Shown piece by piece: positions 35,151-43,822 of a stretch of DNA of 53,170 nt. Made by a program: the position numbers and the translations under genes. Position 1 is the first letter of the stretch, and each line of letters begins with the position of its first letter. Under the pieces are notes generated by a model. The model ran no database searches. It was not told the DNA's origin and was given only the letters and a program-made list of their open reading frames with translations. This DNA is from an uncultured Oscillatoriales cyanobacterium. GTDB taxonomy: Bacteria; Cyanobacteriota; Cyanobacteriia; Cyanobacteriales; Microcoleaceae. The stretch spans positions 1-53,170 of the forward strand of contig CAITND010000232.1 of NCBI GenBank assembly GCA_903893625.1, in the 5' to 3' direction.

Positions 35151-36235
35151 GTCAAAACTACCGCATTACTCTACTTCCTGGCGATGGCATCGGCCCTGAA
35201 ATTATAGCGGTGGCCGTCGATGCGTTAAAAGTCGTTGGCAAGCAACTAAATATTACGTTCGATTTTCATCAAGCCTTGATGGGAGGGGCCGCCATTGATG
35301 CCACCGGAGAACCCCTGCCCCCGGAAACCTTAGAACAGTGTCTCAAGAGTGATGCGGTACTATTGGCAGCCATTGGGGGGTATAAATGGGACAATTTACC
35401 CCGCCATCAACGGCCAGAAACCGGATTATTAGGGTTACGGGCGGGATTACAATTATTTGCTAATTTGCGTCCGGCGACCATCATTCCTCATTTAATTGAT
35501 GCCTCATCTTTGAAAAAAGAAATCGTGGAAGGGGTAGATATTATGGTTGTCCGCGAACTAACAGGCGGAATTTATTTTGGACAACCCAAGGGAATTTTTC
35601 AGACAGAAACCGGGGAAAAACGCGGTGTCAATACAATGGCCTACACCGAATCTGAGATTGACCGCATTGGTCGTGTGGGGTTTGAAACCGCCCAGAAGCG
35701 TCGGGGAAAACTCTGTTCTGTGGATAAAGCGAATGTATTAGATGTATCTCAGTTATGGCGCGATCGCATCAACCTACTCGCCTCAGAATACCCCGATATT
35801 GAACTATCTCATTTATATGTGGACAACGCTGCCATGCAGTTAGTTCGCGCCCCCAAACAGTTTGATACGATTGTTACGGGGAACCTATTTGGCGATATTC
35901 TCTCCGATGTCGCAGCGATGTTAACCGGAAGTATCGGAATGTTACCCTCGGCGAGTTTAGGATCATCTGGCCCTGGGGTGTTTGAACCAGTTCACGGGTC
36001 AGCGCCGGATATTGCGGGACAGGATAAAGCCAACCCCCTCGCCCAAGTCCTGAGCGCTGCGATGATGTTACGCTATGGTTTAGATCAACCCGTTGCAGCA
36101 GATAAGTTGGAAAATGCCGTTTTAAAAGTATTAGATTGGGGATATCGCACGGGGGATATTATGTCTGAGGGGATGAAATTAGTCGGTTGTCAGCAAATGG
36201 GAGAAATGTTGTTAAAGGCGCTAGAAGAAGATTAA
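35147..36235 (+). CDS. leuB: 3-isopropylmalate dehydrogenase
   Basis: Catalyses the NAD-dependent oxidation and decarboxylation of 3-isopropylmalate in leucine synthesis. The 362-residue protein has the beta-decarboxylating dehydrogenase signature: [11 protein letters not shown] at the N-terminus, substrate arginines in [24 protein letters not shown], the SVDKANVLD loop and the metal-binding NLFGDILSD. It also has [15 protein letters not shown] for NAD binding. ATG at 35147 overlaps the end of a small upstream ORF. Length is normal. leuC and leuD are not adjacent. Confidence 0.96.
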   Translation: MSQNYRITLLPGDGIGPEIIAVAVDALKVVGKQLNITFDFHQALMGGAAIDATGEPLPPETLEQCLKSDAVLLAAIGGYKWDNLPRHQRPETGLLGLRAGLQLFANLRPATIIPHLIDASSLKKEIVEGVDIMVVRELTGGIYFGQPKGIFQTETGEKRGVNTMAYTESEIDRIGRVGFETAQKRRGKLCSVDKANVLDVSQLWRDRINLLASEYPDIELSHLYVDNAAMQLVRAPKQFDTIVTGNLFGDILSDVAAMLTGSIGMLPSASLGSSGPGVFEPVHGSAPDIAGQDKANPLAQVLSAAMMLRYGLDQPVAADKLENAVLKVLDWGYRTGDIMSEGMKLVGCQQMGEMLLKALEED

Positions 36236-36318
36236 TTTACACCCCTCCAAATTATCCTGAGTTCAGAACAATCGGCTTTCGTTAGGTAATTTATCAGAAA
36301 ATCTCCAAAGTTAATGAT

Positions 36319-36351
36319 AGAAACCCGGTTTCTTGGAGAAACCGGGTTTCT
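36319..36351. repeat. perfect 15-bp AGAAACCCGGTTTCT palindrome
   Basis: AGAAACCCGGTTTCT (36319-36333) and its exact reverse complement (36337-36351) form a hairpin with a TGG loop, between leuB and the truncated recQ gene. Partial copies appear at about 40411 (CAGAAACCCGGTTTTTTGGG) and in altered form near 20471. It is a dispersed palindromic repeat that may also terminate leuB. Confidence 0.85.
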
Positions 36352-36375
36352 GACAAGGATTTTTAGGTAAAAAAT

Positions 36376-36690
36376 ATGATTGATAGTCTTCACCATCAAG
36401 CCTTATTATTTCTCAGACAAGCTCTCAACAATCCTACAGCTAATTTTAGAGAGGGACAATGGGAAGCGATCGCCAATTTAATCCAAAATCGCTCTCAACT
36501 TTTAGTGGTTCAACGCACAGGATGGGGTAAAAGTTTAGTCTATTTTTTAGCAACTCGCCTATTAAGAGATCAAGGATCTGGCCCCACTTTATTGATTTCT
36601 CCCCTCTTAGCATTAATGCGAAATCAAATCGGGATATTTCTCTATTATCATTTATTTCTAATAAACAGTGACAAACATATTCAGCTATGA
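36376..36690 (+). pseudogene. truncated RecQ-type helicase (N-terminal fragment)
   Basis: The first 88 residues match the start of a cyanobacterial RecQ-family helicase. They include the Q-motif region NFREGQWEAIANLIQNRSQ, Walker A QRTGWGKSLVYFLATRLLRD, and motif Ia TLLISPLLALMRNQI. After about position 36635 the frame continues into 16 unrelated residues (FLYYHLFLINSDKHIQ) and stops. A full-length protein is expected to have about 700 residues, so over 85 percent is missing, including the DEAH box. The missing part is not elsewhere in the window. ATG at 36376. The break coincides with the left border of the defence island. Confidence 0.8.
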
Positions 36691-36829
36691 TAATATAGAG
36701 TTGAAAAACTGATCAGGATTGACGCACACTCACCCTAGAAATGGAGTTTCTAATTTGCCAGTTGTTTAAAATTAAGAAGGAATGTTAAGAAACCCTATTT
36801 TTGCAGAATTTCTGTAGAGGTTAATTAAA

Positions 36830-37774
36830 ATGACAGAAGAAAACATTAAATACATTCAAGCAATAACCATTAAGAAACTATGGGGTGAGCTTGATATTGA
36901 TTGGAAACTTGACCCAAAAGTTAATATTTTAGTTGGTAAAAATGGAGTAGGTAAAACAACATTATTGAATTTAATTGAAGATATAATAGATGAAAAATAT
37001 GGAGTTGATCGTCAATTCAATTTAGAATTATTCAAAATATATTTTGATGATGATAGTTATATTTTTTATGATCAAGAACATGGATTTATAGAAGCACTTT
37101 CAAAGGAAGTTAATTTATGCAAAATAAGTACGTTTGAAATGCTGGTCAAGGATCTTCAAAACCAAAACTATAAAAAAGATAAAAATATTAAAACAGAATT
37201 AGATTATCTTTTGAAAGGTTTGATAGATGATTTTAAAAGCTATCAATTAAAACTCAGAAACCAGGAAAAAGAGAAAACTCGTGATCAGGATAATGAAATT
37301 AAAGCGTTATCTAATAAAGATAGTGCAAATGCTAAAGAACTTTCCAAGCTGAGAAAATTGCTTAAACAAAAAGATGATATTATTGCTAATATCAATCAAA
37401 ATCAAAACCGTTTTTTAGAGCTAATAAATAAGCTATTCGATGAAACAAATAAAAAAATAGATTTTGATAAAGAAAATTCTATTATATTCCGAAAATCTAA
37501 TAATAAAACGATTTCAGCTTATCAGTTATCTTCTGGAGAAAAGCAGATCTTAATTATTCTTTTAAGTATTTTACTTCAGGAAAACAAACCCTTTATTGTT
37601 TTAATGGATGAACCCGAAATATCACTGCATCTAAGTTGGCAACTTGACTTGATAGATATGATTCAGTTGTTGAATCATAATTGTCAGCTTATTATTGCGA
37701 CTCATGCACCGGGTATAATTAGCAAAGGATGGCAAGATAAAGTTATTGATATGAAAAATATTATTAAGGATTAA
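36830..37774 (+). CDS. AAA ATPase, AriA-like (PARIS system)
   Basis: The 314-residue ATPase of the AAA15/Rad50-like type has Walker A GKNGVGKT at 36-43, a helical coiled-coil middle (about 120-200), signature LSSGEKQI near 233, Walker B FIVLMDEPEIS with D260/E261, and a switch histidine in IIATHAPG (H292). Four bases after its stop lies a DUF4435 gene. An AAA ATPase followed by a DUF4435 nuclease is the makeup of the PARIS anti-phage system (AriA-AriB), in which AriA senses phage anti-restriction proteins. ATG at 36830 with AGAGG upstream. The AT content here is higher than in the flanks, suggesting transfer. Some other two-gene OLD-like systems look similar. Confidence 0.75.
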   Translation: MTEENIKYIQAITIKKLWGELDIDWKLDPKVNILVGKNGVGKTTLLNLIEDIIDEKYGVDRQFNLELFKIYFDDDSYIFYDQEHGFIEALSKEVNLCKISTFEMLVKDLQNQNYKKDKNIKTELDYLLKGLIDDFKSYQLKLRNQEKEKTRDQDNEIKALSNKDSANAKELSKLRKLLKQKDDIIANINQNQNRFLELINKLFDETNKKIDFDKENSIIFRKSNNKTISAYQLSSGEKQILIILLSILLQENKPFIVLMDEPEISLHLSWQLDLIDMIQLLNHNCQLIIATHAPGIISKGWQDKVIDMKNIIKD

Positions 37775-37778
37775 AACT

Positions 37779-38821
37779 ATGGAAGAATATATTGATGCTG
37801 ATTATCGGGATACAGAAAATACTTTTTTTCTCGATAAAGATATTACTGCTTATGTTGAAGGTTTAGATGATGTTGTATTTTGGGAAGATGTATTTAGAAA
37901 ATTCGCCCCTTCATTGAAAATTATTTTTTATCCTCATTCGAGAGAGAGTAACTATGAAAGTGGAAAATTGAAAGTTTTAACAGAACATAATATAAGAGAA
38001 GCTCGTTCAAATTCAAAATTAATTTTATGTGTAGATAGTGACTTCGATTATTTGCTAAAAAATGAAACTGTTTGTAGTCGTCATTATATTTTCCATACTT
38101 ACGCTTATTCTATTGAAAATTTTAAAGTTTTCCCTATAATTTAAACATTATGGCTAAAAAATGTTCATTGCCTTTACAGGAAATATTTTCATTTTGCTTT
38201 ATTGAATTTTTTGAAGCTTATTCAAAGACAATATACGAAATCTTCCTCTACATAATTTTTTTCAGAAAACAGGAAGATAATGCTAAAAAGCAAGGTCTGG
38301 AAGTAAACAGTGAAATATTAATTTCAAAGAAAAGTTTAAAAGATGTTTTCTGCATCAAACAAAGTGAAATTGATTTATCCAATAATGGGAAAAATCTAAT
38401 TCAATTACTTGAGGATAGAGTTAATCAACTCAAATTAAAGATAGAGGAGAAACACGAAAATATTGATTTAAAAGTTATAAAAAATGATTTAATAGAAGAA
38501 TTTGAAGTTAAACCTGAAAATATTTATTGGTACATTAAGGGACATATACTCTATGATTGTGTAGTAAAACTTTTATTGCCAAAAGTTATTGGAAAGCATC
38601 AAAAAGAAAGAGAAGACAGATATGATAAGAATTCTCAACAGGGTAAAAATAAATTCAATCAATATCAAAATTATACTAAAGGAATAGATTGGGAAACCCT
38701 CTTAAAAGATGGACATAATTCCTGTTTGCTTTATTTAGAGTTATGCCCACTGATGGAGAAAATTAAACAAGATATAGATAGATATCTACAAGAATTTAAT
38801 CTAATTAAAAATAAGGATTAA
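37779..38821 (+). pseudogene. DUF4435 (TOPRIM-like) AriB homologue split by a frameshift
   Basis: The reading frame at 37779-38144 encodes DUF4435 with the TOPRIM residues AYVEGLDD and LCVDSDFDYLL. It stops after YSIENFKVFPII. A second frame at 38150-38821 carries the C-terminal part (FEAYSKTIYEIFLYIIFFRKQ onward). In the second frame the upstream codons read VFPYNLNIMAKKC, so one extra T in the TTTT run near 38128-38131 would rejoin the two into a protein of about 347 residues. In PARIS, AriB is the nuclease effector. The break may be a real inactivation, a sequencing error in a homopolymer, or phase variation. Confidence 0.78.
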
Positions 38822-39750
38822 TATTTTAATTTTTCTTGATATTCAGTTAAACAATAACCAACATATTCCGCTAATTTCACCGGGACTGCATTGGCGATAA
38901 TTTGTTCGAGGTGGGTTTTAGTTCCGGTGAAAATAAAATTCTCTGGAAAAGTTTGTATATAACTTCTTTCTAGGGTTGTTAACGCACGAATATCAGGGGA
39001 AATTAATGCAGAGTCTCCAGGATGAGGTTGATAGGTTTTAGGAATAGGTCTATTGACACTTCTAATAGTAGGACTGGGTTCATTAATACTAAAGATTCCT
39101 CGCCGTTGATAACTTCTGGGATGTCGATAATAGTGGTCAATATCTAAGGGTTTCCCCATTTGGTTAAAATAGTCTCGGATAGTTAGCGGTTTTGGGGATA
39201 AATTAGCTTCTAAATCCGGTTCTAATTGATGATCTTTTCCTTGATATTCTCCTATCCAAAAGAAGCGTTTTCTAATTTGAGGAACCCCACACAAACTCGC
39301 ATCTAATATAATTTCACTTAACCCGTAATTGGCGGATTTAAAAATAGCTTTAGCGTGTTGATATTTATGGGTTTTAATAAATAAAGCCACATTTTCCATG
39401 ATAAAAAACTGAGGCTGAATTGTGGCAATAATTTCAGCAAAGACTTGGGTTAAATCTCCTCGTCCTAAATTTTCATCTCTTTTTCCAGCGCTGGAAAAGT
39501 CTTGACAAGGTGGGCCACCGACAATAATATCGGGATTCAACTCTTTAAAAATTGAAAAATCTCCCTGTAAATTTCCTAAATCGATTAAAAAACCGGGATG
39601 TTTAAAATTTTTTTGATAGATATCAATAGCAAATTTCCAGTTATCAAACCCTGCAACAATATTATAGCCAGCGTTTTGTAATCCAAGGGATAATCCCCCA
39701 CATCCACAGAATAAATCAATTACTCTGAATTTAGTTAGTTTTAGACTCAT
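38818..39750 (-). CDS. DNA cytosine-5 methyltransferase (R-M candidate)
   Basis: The 310-residue protein has the motifs of C5 methyltransferases: I DLFCGCGGLSLGL, IV GGPPCQDFS with catalytic C82, VI FIMENV, VIII QIRKRFFWIG, then a target-recognition region, IX near RSVNRPIPKTYQ and X ANAVPVKLAEYVGYCL. ATG at 39750. Its stop overlaps the convergent DUF4435 stop by four bases. It starts 11 bp after the PD-(D/E)XK-like gene on the same strand, suggesting a restriction-modification pair. The recognition sequence cannot be read from the sequence. Confidence 0.93.
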   Translation of the reverse strand: MSLKLTKFRVIDLFCGCGGLSLGLQNAGYNIVAGFDNWKFAIDIYQKNFKHPGFLIDLGNLQGDFSIFKELNPDIIVGGPPCQDFSSAGKRDENLGRGDLTQVFAEIIATIQPQFFIMENVALFIKTHKYQHAKAIFKSANYGLSEIILDASLCGVPQIRKRFFWIGEYQGKDHQLEPDLEANLSPKPLTIRDYFNQMGKPLDIDHYYRHPRSYQRRGIFSINEPSPTIRSVNRPIPKTYQPHPGDSALISPDIRALTTLERSYIQTFPENFIFTGTKTHLEQIIANAVPVKLAEYVGYCLTEYQEKLKY

Positions 39751-39761
39751 CGTTTCAATAA

Positions 39762-40382
39762 TTATTTGAGATTTAATTTCAAATGTTGAAAGGGATGGGC
39801 AAGAATCGCAATAATTGTGTTAAGTTCATTAATATAATAATCGCGGATATCAATATAAACGGTTTGTTCTGTGAGTTTAAGAAATTTCCAAATGGTTCCT
39901 GTGGTTACACTTCCATAAATTGTAAAAGTCGGTTGATTTTGTTTTTGATTAAATCGTTGGGCGGCAATCATTTCAGAAATACATTGTCCTAACCCGCCTT
40001 TGATATTTTCATTTTTCGCTTCTACTAAAGTAATAATAGGAGCAATAATTTCATACATTTCACTAGAAGCGGTGAGAATGTAGTCACAATATCCACTTAA
40101 ACCCTGTTCGGGTTCAACGTTAAATTCTGTACCGGAAAAAAAACCGACTTGAAAATTAAATAATCGTCGAATTTCTAATAATATTGGGGCAATAATTAAT
40201 TCAGAACGAGCTTTTTCGGTATTAATCGCATTGGCTAAAGGTACAAATTCATGTAAACTCTGTTTTAAATATGCACTGGGTTCTAAAGGTTCTAATGTTG
40301 AAAATAAATCTGTGACTTCATCAATGGAAACATTAAAGGCTTCTCGAATTTTAGTTAAACTTGTAAAATCGCTGTAAGACAT
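39762..40382 (-). CDS. PD-(D/E)XK-like protein beside a cytosine methyltransferase
   Basis: This 206-residue protein is a paralogue of the gene at 15545-16159 and has the same motifs: NTEKARSELIIAPILLEIRR, GYCDYIL and IITLVEAKNENIKGGLGQC. These fit a PD-(D/E)XK nuclease core (E, D, E-x-K). ATG at 40382. It lies 11 bp upstream of a C5 methyltransferase on the same strand. It may be the restriction subunit of that methyltransferase, though relatives of this family also occur alone, as at 15545. No nuclease activity is known for it from sequence. Confidence 0.72.
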   Translation of the reverse strand: MSYSDFTSLTKIREAFNVSIDEVTDLFSTLEPLEPSAYLKQSLHEFVPLANAINTEKARSELIIAPILLEIRRLFNFQVGFFSGTEFNVEPEQGLSGYCDYILTASSEMYEIIAPIITLVEAKNENIKGGLGQCISEMIAAQRFNQKQNQPTFTIYGSVTTGTIWKFLKLTEQTVYIDIRDYYINELNTIIAILAHPFQHLKLNLK

Positions 40383-40437
40383 AGAGAAGTCCTCAATAAT
40401 TTGTGTGGTTCAGAAACCCGGTTTTTTGGGATTTTTT

Positions 40438-41328
40438 TTAAGTTGATAATAAGGGTAAAAATAATGTGATAAAATAATAAACTAGGGGAGCCGTAAACAC
40501 ATAACTATCGGCTCTATCTAAAATTCCACCATGACCCGGAATCAGTTGACCGGAATCTTTTACTCCTGCATCTCGTTTCATTAAAGATTCGGTTAAATCC
40601 CCTAATAAACTGGCAATTCCGATTAATAATCCGAGGATTAAACCCGCCCAAGGAAACCCCGGCCAGTGTAAAGACCAAGACCCTAATATTGCTACGACAA
40701 TACTGCCTAAAACCCCAAAAATTGCTCCTTCAACGGTTTTTTTCGGACTAATATCTGATAGACGAGTCCGTCCAAAACACTTGCCAAAAATATAAGCCCC
40801 AATATCCGCCGCCCAAATACAACCAAAGGCTAATAAAGTAGCGGTTAATCCTTGAGATAAATTATAAACCGACAAATTTTCTAACCAATTTTCATTAAAA
40901 GGAATGGGACTCGCAAAGGCTTTTTCTAATAACGTATGGGGTTCAAGTCCGACTCTTAGACGAACCCAATAACTGGGTAAATATCCCCCATAAAATAAGC
41001 CTAAAATCGAAGAACTAATATCGGCAATGGTTGATAATTTAGGTCTAAATAATAGATAAAAACAGACTAATGTTCCCGCTAAGGCAAACATTGCATCTAC
41101 TAAATTCGGAGAAAATGCTGCCGTTAACAGTAAAGCTTGACTAACGACTAAAGTTGTTTTTCCCGCAGGTTCTATTCCTTTAGCCCGAACTAATTGAAAA
41201 TATTCTAATTGACCTAAATAGACAATCACACTGAAACCCAGGGTAAAATACCAGCCTCCAAAAATGAGCATTCCCAAGGCTAAAATAATTGCAATAATTC
41301 CACTTATAATCCGAGACAAAGAAGGCAT
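40438..41328 (-). CDS. cdsA: phosphatidate cytidylyltransferase
   Basis: CdsA makes CDP-diacylglycerol from phosphatidate and CTP in the membrane. The 296-residue product has several hydrophobic helices and the family signature near the C-terminus: SDISPKKTVEGAIFG, then GDLTESLMKRDAGVKDSGQLIPGHGGILDRADSYVFTAP with the conserved Asp, Lys and Gly-His-Gly-Gly residues. ATG at 41328. It lies just outside the defence island, so the island ends between 40383 and 40437. Confidence 0.95.
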   Translation of the reverse strand: MPSLSRIISGIIAIILALGMLIFGGWYFTLGFSVIVYLGQLEYFQLVRAKGIEPAGKTTLVVSQALLLTAAFSPNLVDAMFALAGTLVCFYLLFRPKLSTIADISSSILGLFYGGYLPSYWVRLRVGLEPHTLLEKAFASPIPFNENWLENLSVYNLSQGLTATLLAFGCIWAADIGAYIFGKCFGRTRLSDISPKKTVEGAIFGVLGSIVVAILGSWSLHWPGFPWAGLILGLLIGIASLLGDLTESLMKRDAGVKDSGQLIPGHGGILDRADSYVFTAPLVYYFITLFLPLLST

Positions 41329-41356
41329 AGTGTTAGGAGTCAGGAGTCGGTATGTA

Positions 41357-41384
41357 GTAGAGACGTGCCATGGCGCGTCTCTAC
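41357..41384. repeat. 28-bp near-perfect palindrome GTAGAGACG...CGTCTCTAC
   Basis: GTAGAGACG and CGTCTCTAC flank a T-G pair and GCCATGGC, giving a 28-base palindrome between cdsA and cbiT. This GAGACGTGCCATGGCGCGTCTC element is a dispersed repeat seen in many cyanobacterial genomes. Confidence 0.85.
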
Positions 41385-41405
41385 TGATGTTTCTTGATTG
41401 TCAAT

Positions 41406-42005
41406 TCAATCTATTTTTTCACCACTTAAAATAAACATGGGATTAACAGCTTCAAACGTTTGATGATTTCCCCGTTTTTCTAAGCGATTAATCGCAGATT
41501 GTACCACCTCAACATTACGAACGTGCAACTCAGCAAATCCTTCAGAAATGGCATAAAGACTTTCTAAATTTGATGCTGTCGCCACAATTCGTCCTTGAGG
41601 TTGTAGATATTTCCAAACTTCATGTAAAATCGCTTTCAGGGGTCGTCCTCCTTCCAAACAAACCCGATGAGGCAGATGGGAAATACTCTGTAAACAGTCG
41701 GGGGCGTTACCTTCAATTACATCAACATTCTGCACCTCAAACCGTTCACAATTAAGCCGAATTAAATTTGCCACATCTTCATCCCGTTCAATGGCAATAA
41801 TTCGACCTTGGGGACACAATAGCCCCGTTTCCACCGGAATTGTCCCCGTCCCAGCCCCAATATCCCATACAATTGAGTCGGGTTGTAACCGCATCAGAGA
41901 CACTAATAACAACCGGACTTCCCGCTTACTCAACGGGATACCGGGCAACCGTTCAAACAAATCATCAGGAATACCGGGAGTAACATAGGGCCAAAGTTTG
42001 GACAT
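41406..42005 (-). CDS. cbiT: precorrin-6Y C5,15-methyltransferase, CbiT subunit
   Basis: CbiT is the SAM-dependent decarboxylating methyltransferase of corrin-ring synthesis, the C-terminal half of CobL. The 199-residue protein has the family start GIPDDLFERLPGIPLSKREVR and the SAM-binding DIGAGTGTIPVE at 48-59, then IAIERDEDVANLI. ATG at 42005. The CbiE half is not adjacent. It fits cobalamin synthesis along with the nearby cbiMQO metal transporter, although the two are separated by a decarboxylase gene. Confidence 0.93.
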   Translation of the reverse strand: MSKLWPYVTPGIPDDLFERLPGIPLSKREVRLLLVSLMRLQPDSIVWDIGAGTGTIPVETGLLCPQGRIIAIERDEDVANLIRLNCERFEVQNVDVIEGNAPDCLQSISHLPHRVCLEGGRPLKAILHEVWKYLQPQGRIVATASNLESLYAISEGFAELHVRNVEVVQSAINRLEKRGNHQTFEAVNPMFILSGEKID

Positions 42006-42071
42006 TTTGGGAATCGGTTTAAAGTTGTAATGATTAGGTTAGGGATAACTTAATGGTTGTCTATTATTGAT

Positions 42072-43535
42072 TTAACCCTTAACAATCTTAAGCTGTTGCA
42101 GGTTCGGATCGCTACATCCTGTTATTTTCCCACCCAAAGCTATCACTTGTTGCAAAAATTTTAGTGCATCGGAGGTAACAATTTCACCCGGCATTAATAC
42201 GGGGATACCGGGCGGGTAGGGACAAATGATTTCTGCACTCACCCGCCCAACACAGTCTTGAAGCGGTCGTGTTTCAGTTTGGGCAAAAAAAGCCTCTCGA
42301 CAGGAGGAAGGGGGTGTGTGGGGTCGATTATGGGGCGTGGAGAAGAAATTAATCAGAGGGGTGGTAGGGGGGTGTTGAACGGAAAGGGTTTTTAAGGCGT
42401 TAATCAGTTGGTGAATATCGGTTTCGGTATTCCCCAAACTAATAATAAAAGTCAGGTGATGAAGACTCGGAAGTTCTGCGGTGACATGGAACTGTTGACG
42501 GAGAATTTCATCAGCTTCATAACCGCTTATTCCTAAGTCTGATACTTTAATCGTTAACCGAGTAATATCTAAGTTAACACATCCTGCTGTCGGTTTAAAG
42601 TCGGGAGTTCCGAAAATAGATAAACCTTGAATTTTGCTAATTTCAGTTCGAGCAATTTTGGCTAAGGATATTGTTTGATTCATTAAATCATAACCTTGGG
42701 TTGCCATTTGTTGACGGGCTGCATCTAATGAGGCTAATAAAATATAATTGGGACTGGTAGATTGAACCAATTGTAAGGTTTGGGATAATCGATCTCGGTC
42801 AATACGATTTCCCTGAACATGAAGCAGGGAAGATTGGGTTAAGGAACCCAATACTTTATGGGTAGATTGTATGGTTAAATCTGCTCCTGCTGTTAAGGCA
42901 GATGGGGGTAAATCAGGATGAAAATTAAAATGCGCTCCGTGTGCTTCATCAACAATTAAAGGGATATTATATTCATGGGTAATTTTAGTAATTTCGGCAA
43001 TATCTCCACAAATTCCCTGATAGGTGGGATATACTATTAATACGGCTTTAGCATCGGGATGTTGTTGTAAAGATTGAGCAACCGTTTCTGGGGTAATACT
43101 ATAAGCTAAATCCCAGGTTAGATTATATTCGGGTTGTAGAAAAATTGCGATCGCGCCGGATAAAATTAACCCAGAAATCACAGATTGATGAGCATTTCGA
43201 GGAACTAAAATTTTATCTCCCGTTCCACAAATAGCCAAAATAGCCGCAATAATTCCAGAGGTTGAGCCATTAACTAAAAACCAAGTTTGTTCTGCCCCAA
43301 ATGCTTCAGATGCAAGATTTTGAGCTTCTGCAATTACACCTTCTGGATTAAATAAATTATCCAGTTCAGGTAATTCGGGTAAATCGGCTTTAAAAAGTTG
43401 AGTTCCCAATAGTTCTATTAATAAAGGTGAAATCCCTTGTCCCCGTTTATGTCCGGGGGCATAAAAGGGTGTATCAGGTTGATTAGCACAATTTTTTAAA
43501 GCGGTTAATAATGGTGTTTGAGATTGATCTAACAT
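42072..43535 (-). CDS. Orn/Lys/Arg decarboxylase family protein
   Basis: A PLP-dependent fold-type I amino acid decarboxylase of the short (about 490 residue) arginine/lysine/ornithine class. Polyamine synthesis is the likely role. The 487-residue protein has FYAPGHKRGQGISPLL at the N-terminus, WFLVNGSTSGIIAA, the Asp of LIVDEAHGAHF, and the PLP lysine in QSTHKVLGSLTQSS. The C-terminal domain holds the EIICPYPPGIPVLMPGE segment. The frame opens at TTG 43580, but ATG 43535 gives the conserved start (MLDQSQTPLLTALKN). Substrate choice is not decided by sequence. Confidence 0.9.
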   Translation of the reverse strand: MLDQSQTPLLTALKNCANQPDTPFYAPGHKRGQGISPLLIELLGTQLFKADLPELPELDNLFNPEGVIAEAQNLASEAFGAEQTWFLVNGSTSGIIAAILAICGTGDKILVPRNAHQSVISGLILSGAIAIFLQPEYNLTWDLAYSITPETVAQSLQQHPDAKAVLIVYPTYQGICGDIAEITKITHEYNIPLIVDEAHGAHFNFHPDLPPSALTAGADLTIQSTHKVLGSLTQSSLLHVQGNRIDRDRLSQTLQLVQSTSPNYILLASLDAARQQMATQGYDLMNQTISLAKIARTEISKIQGLSIFGTPDFKPTAGCVNLDITRLTIKVSDLGISGYEADEILRQQFHVTAELPSLHHLTFIISLGNTETDIHQLINALKTLSVQHPPTTPLINFFSTPHNRPHTPPSSCREAFFAQTETRPLQDCVGRVSAEIICPYPPGIPVLMPGEIVTSDALKFLQQVIALGGKITGCSDPNLQQLKIVKG

Positions 43536-43727
43536 TAAACAAAAAACTCCGTTGTTGTGCTTAAGCGCAAATATTAACAATCTAAAATTTAACTCAAAAT
43601 ATTACTGTATTATAATATATTGACTAAATAAAATCATCTAATCTAACATAAATTTTATTTTTATTCATGGAAAAGTCAGCAAAGACAAGAGTTAGATGAT
43701 ATTTTTTGCTATTTTTTCCTGACAATA

Positions 43728-43739
43728 CCCCTATAGGGG
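43728..43739. promoter_or_regulatory. CCCCTATAGGGG palindrome upstream of cbiM
   Basis: A perfect 12-bp palindrome inside AATACCCCTATAGGGGATT lies 83 bp upstream of the cbiM ATG. C-run/G-run palindromes of the TACCCC-n-GGGGTA kind are operators of CsoR/RcnR/InrS-family metal repressors. A nickel- or cobalt-sensing repressor controlling the transporter operon would make sense. The assignment is inference. Confidence 0.45.
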
Positions 43740-43822
43740 ATTGCAAATTATCAAAAAAAGGTATTTACTATTAATGTTGATAAATTCATTAATACAGCAA
43801 TTCAAGGATTAGGGCTTAATTT

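Noticed and set aside
37779-38821. Programmed -1 ribosomal frameshift in the DUF4435 gene
   Set aside because: The site (AAAGTTTTCCC) does not give an X-XXY-YYZ slippery heptamer in the right frame and no pseudoknot is evident, so an indel is more likely.
43581-43822. Cobalamin riboswitch upstream of cbiM
   Set aside because: The conserved B12-box and long multi-helix leader are not visible; only a metal-operator-like palindrome stands out.
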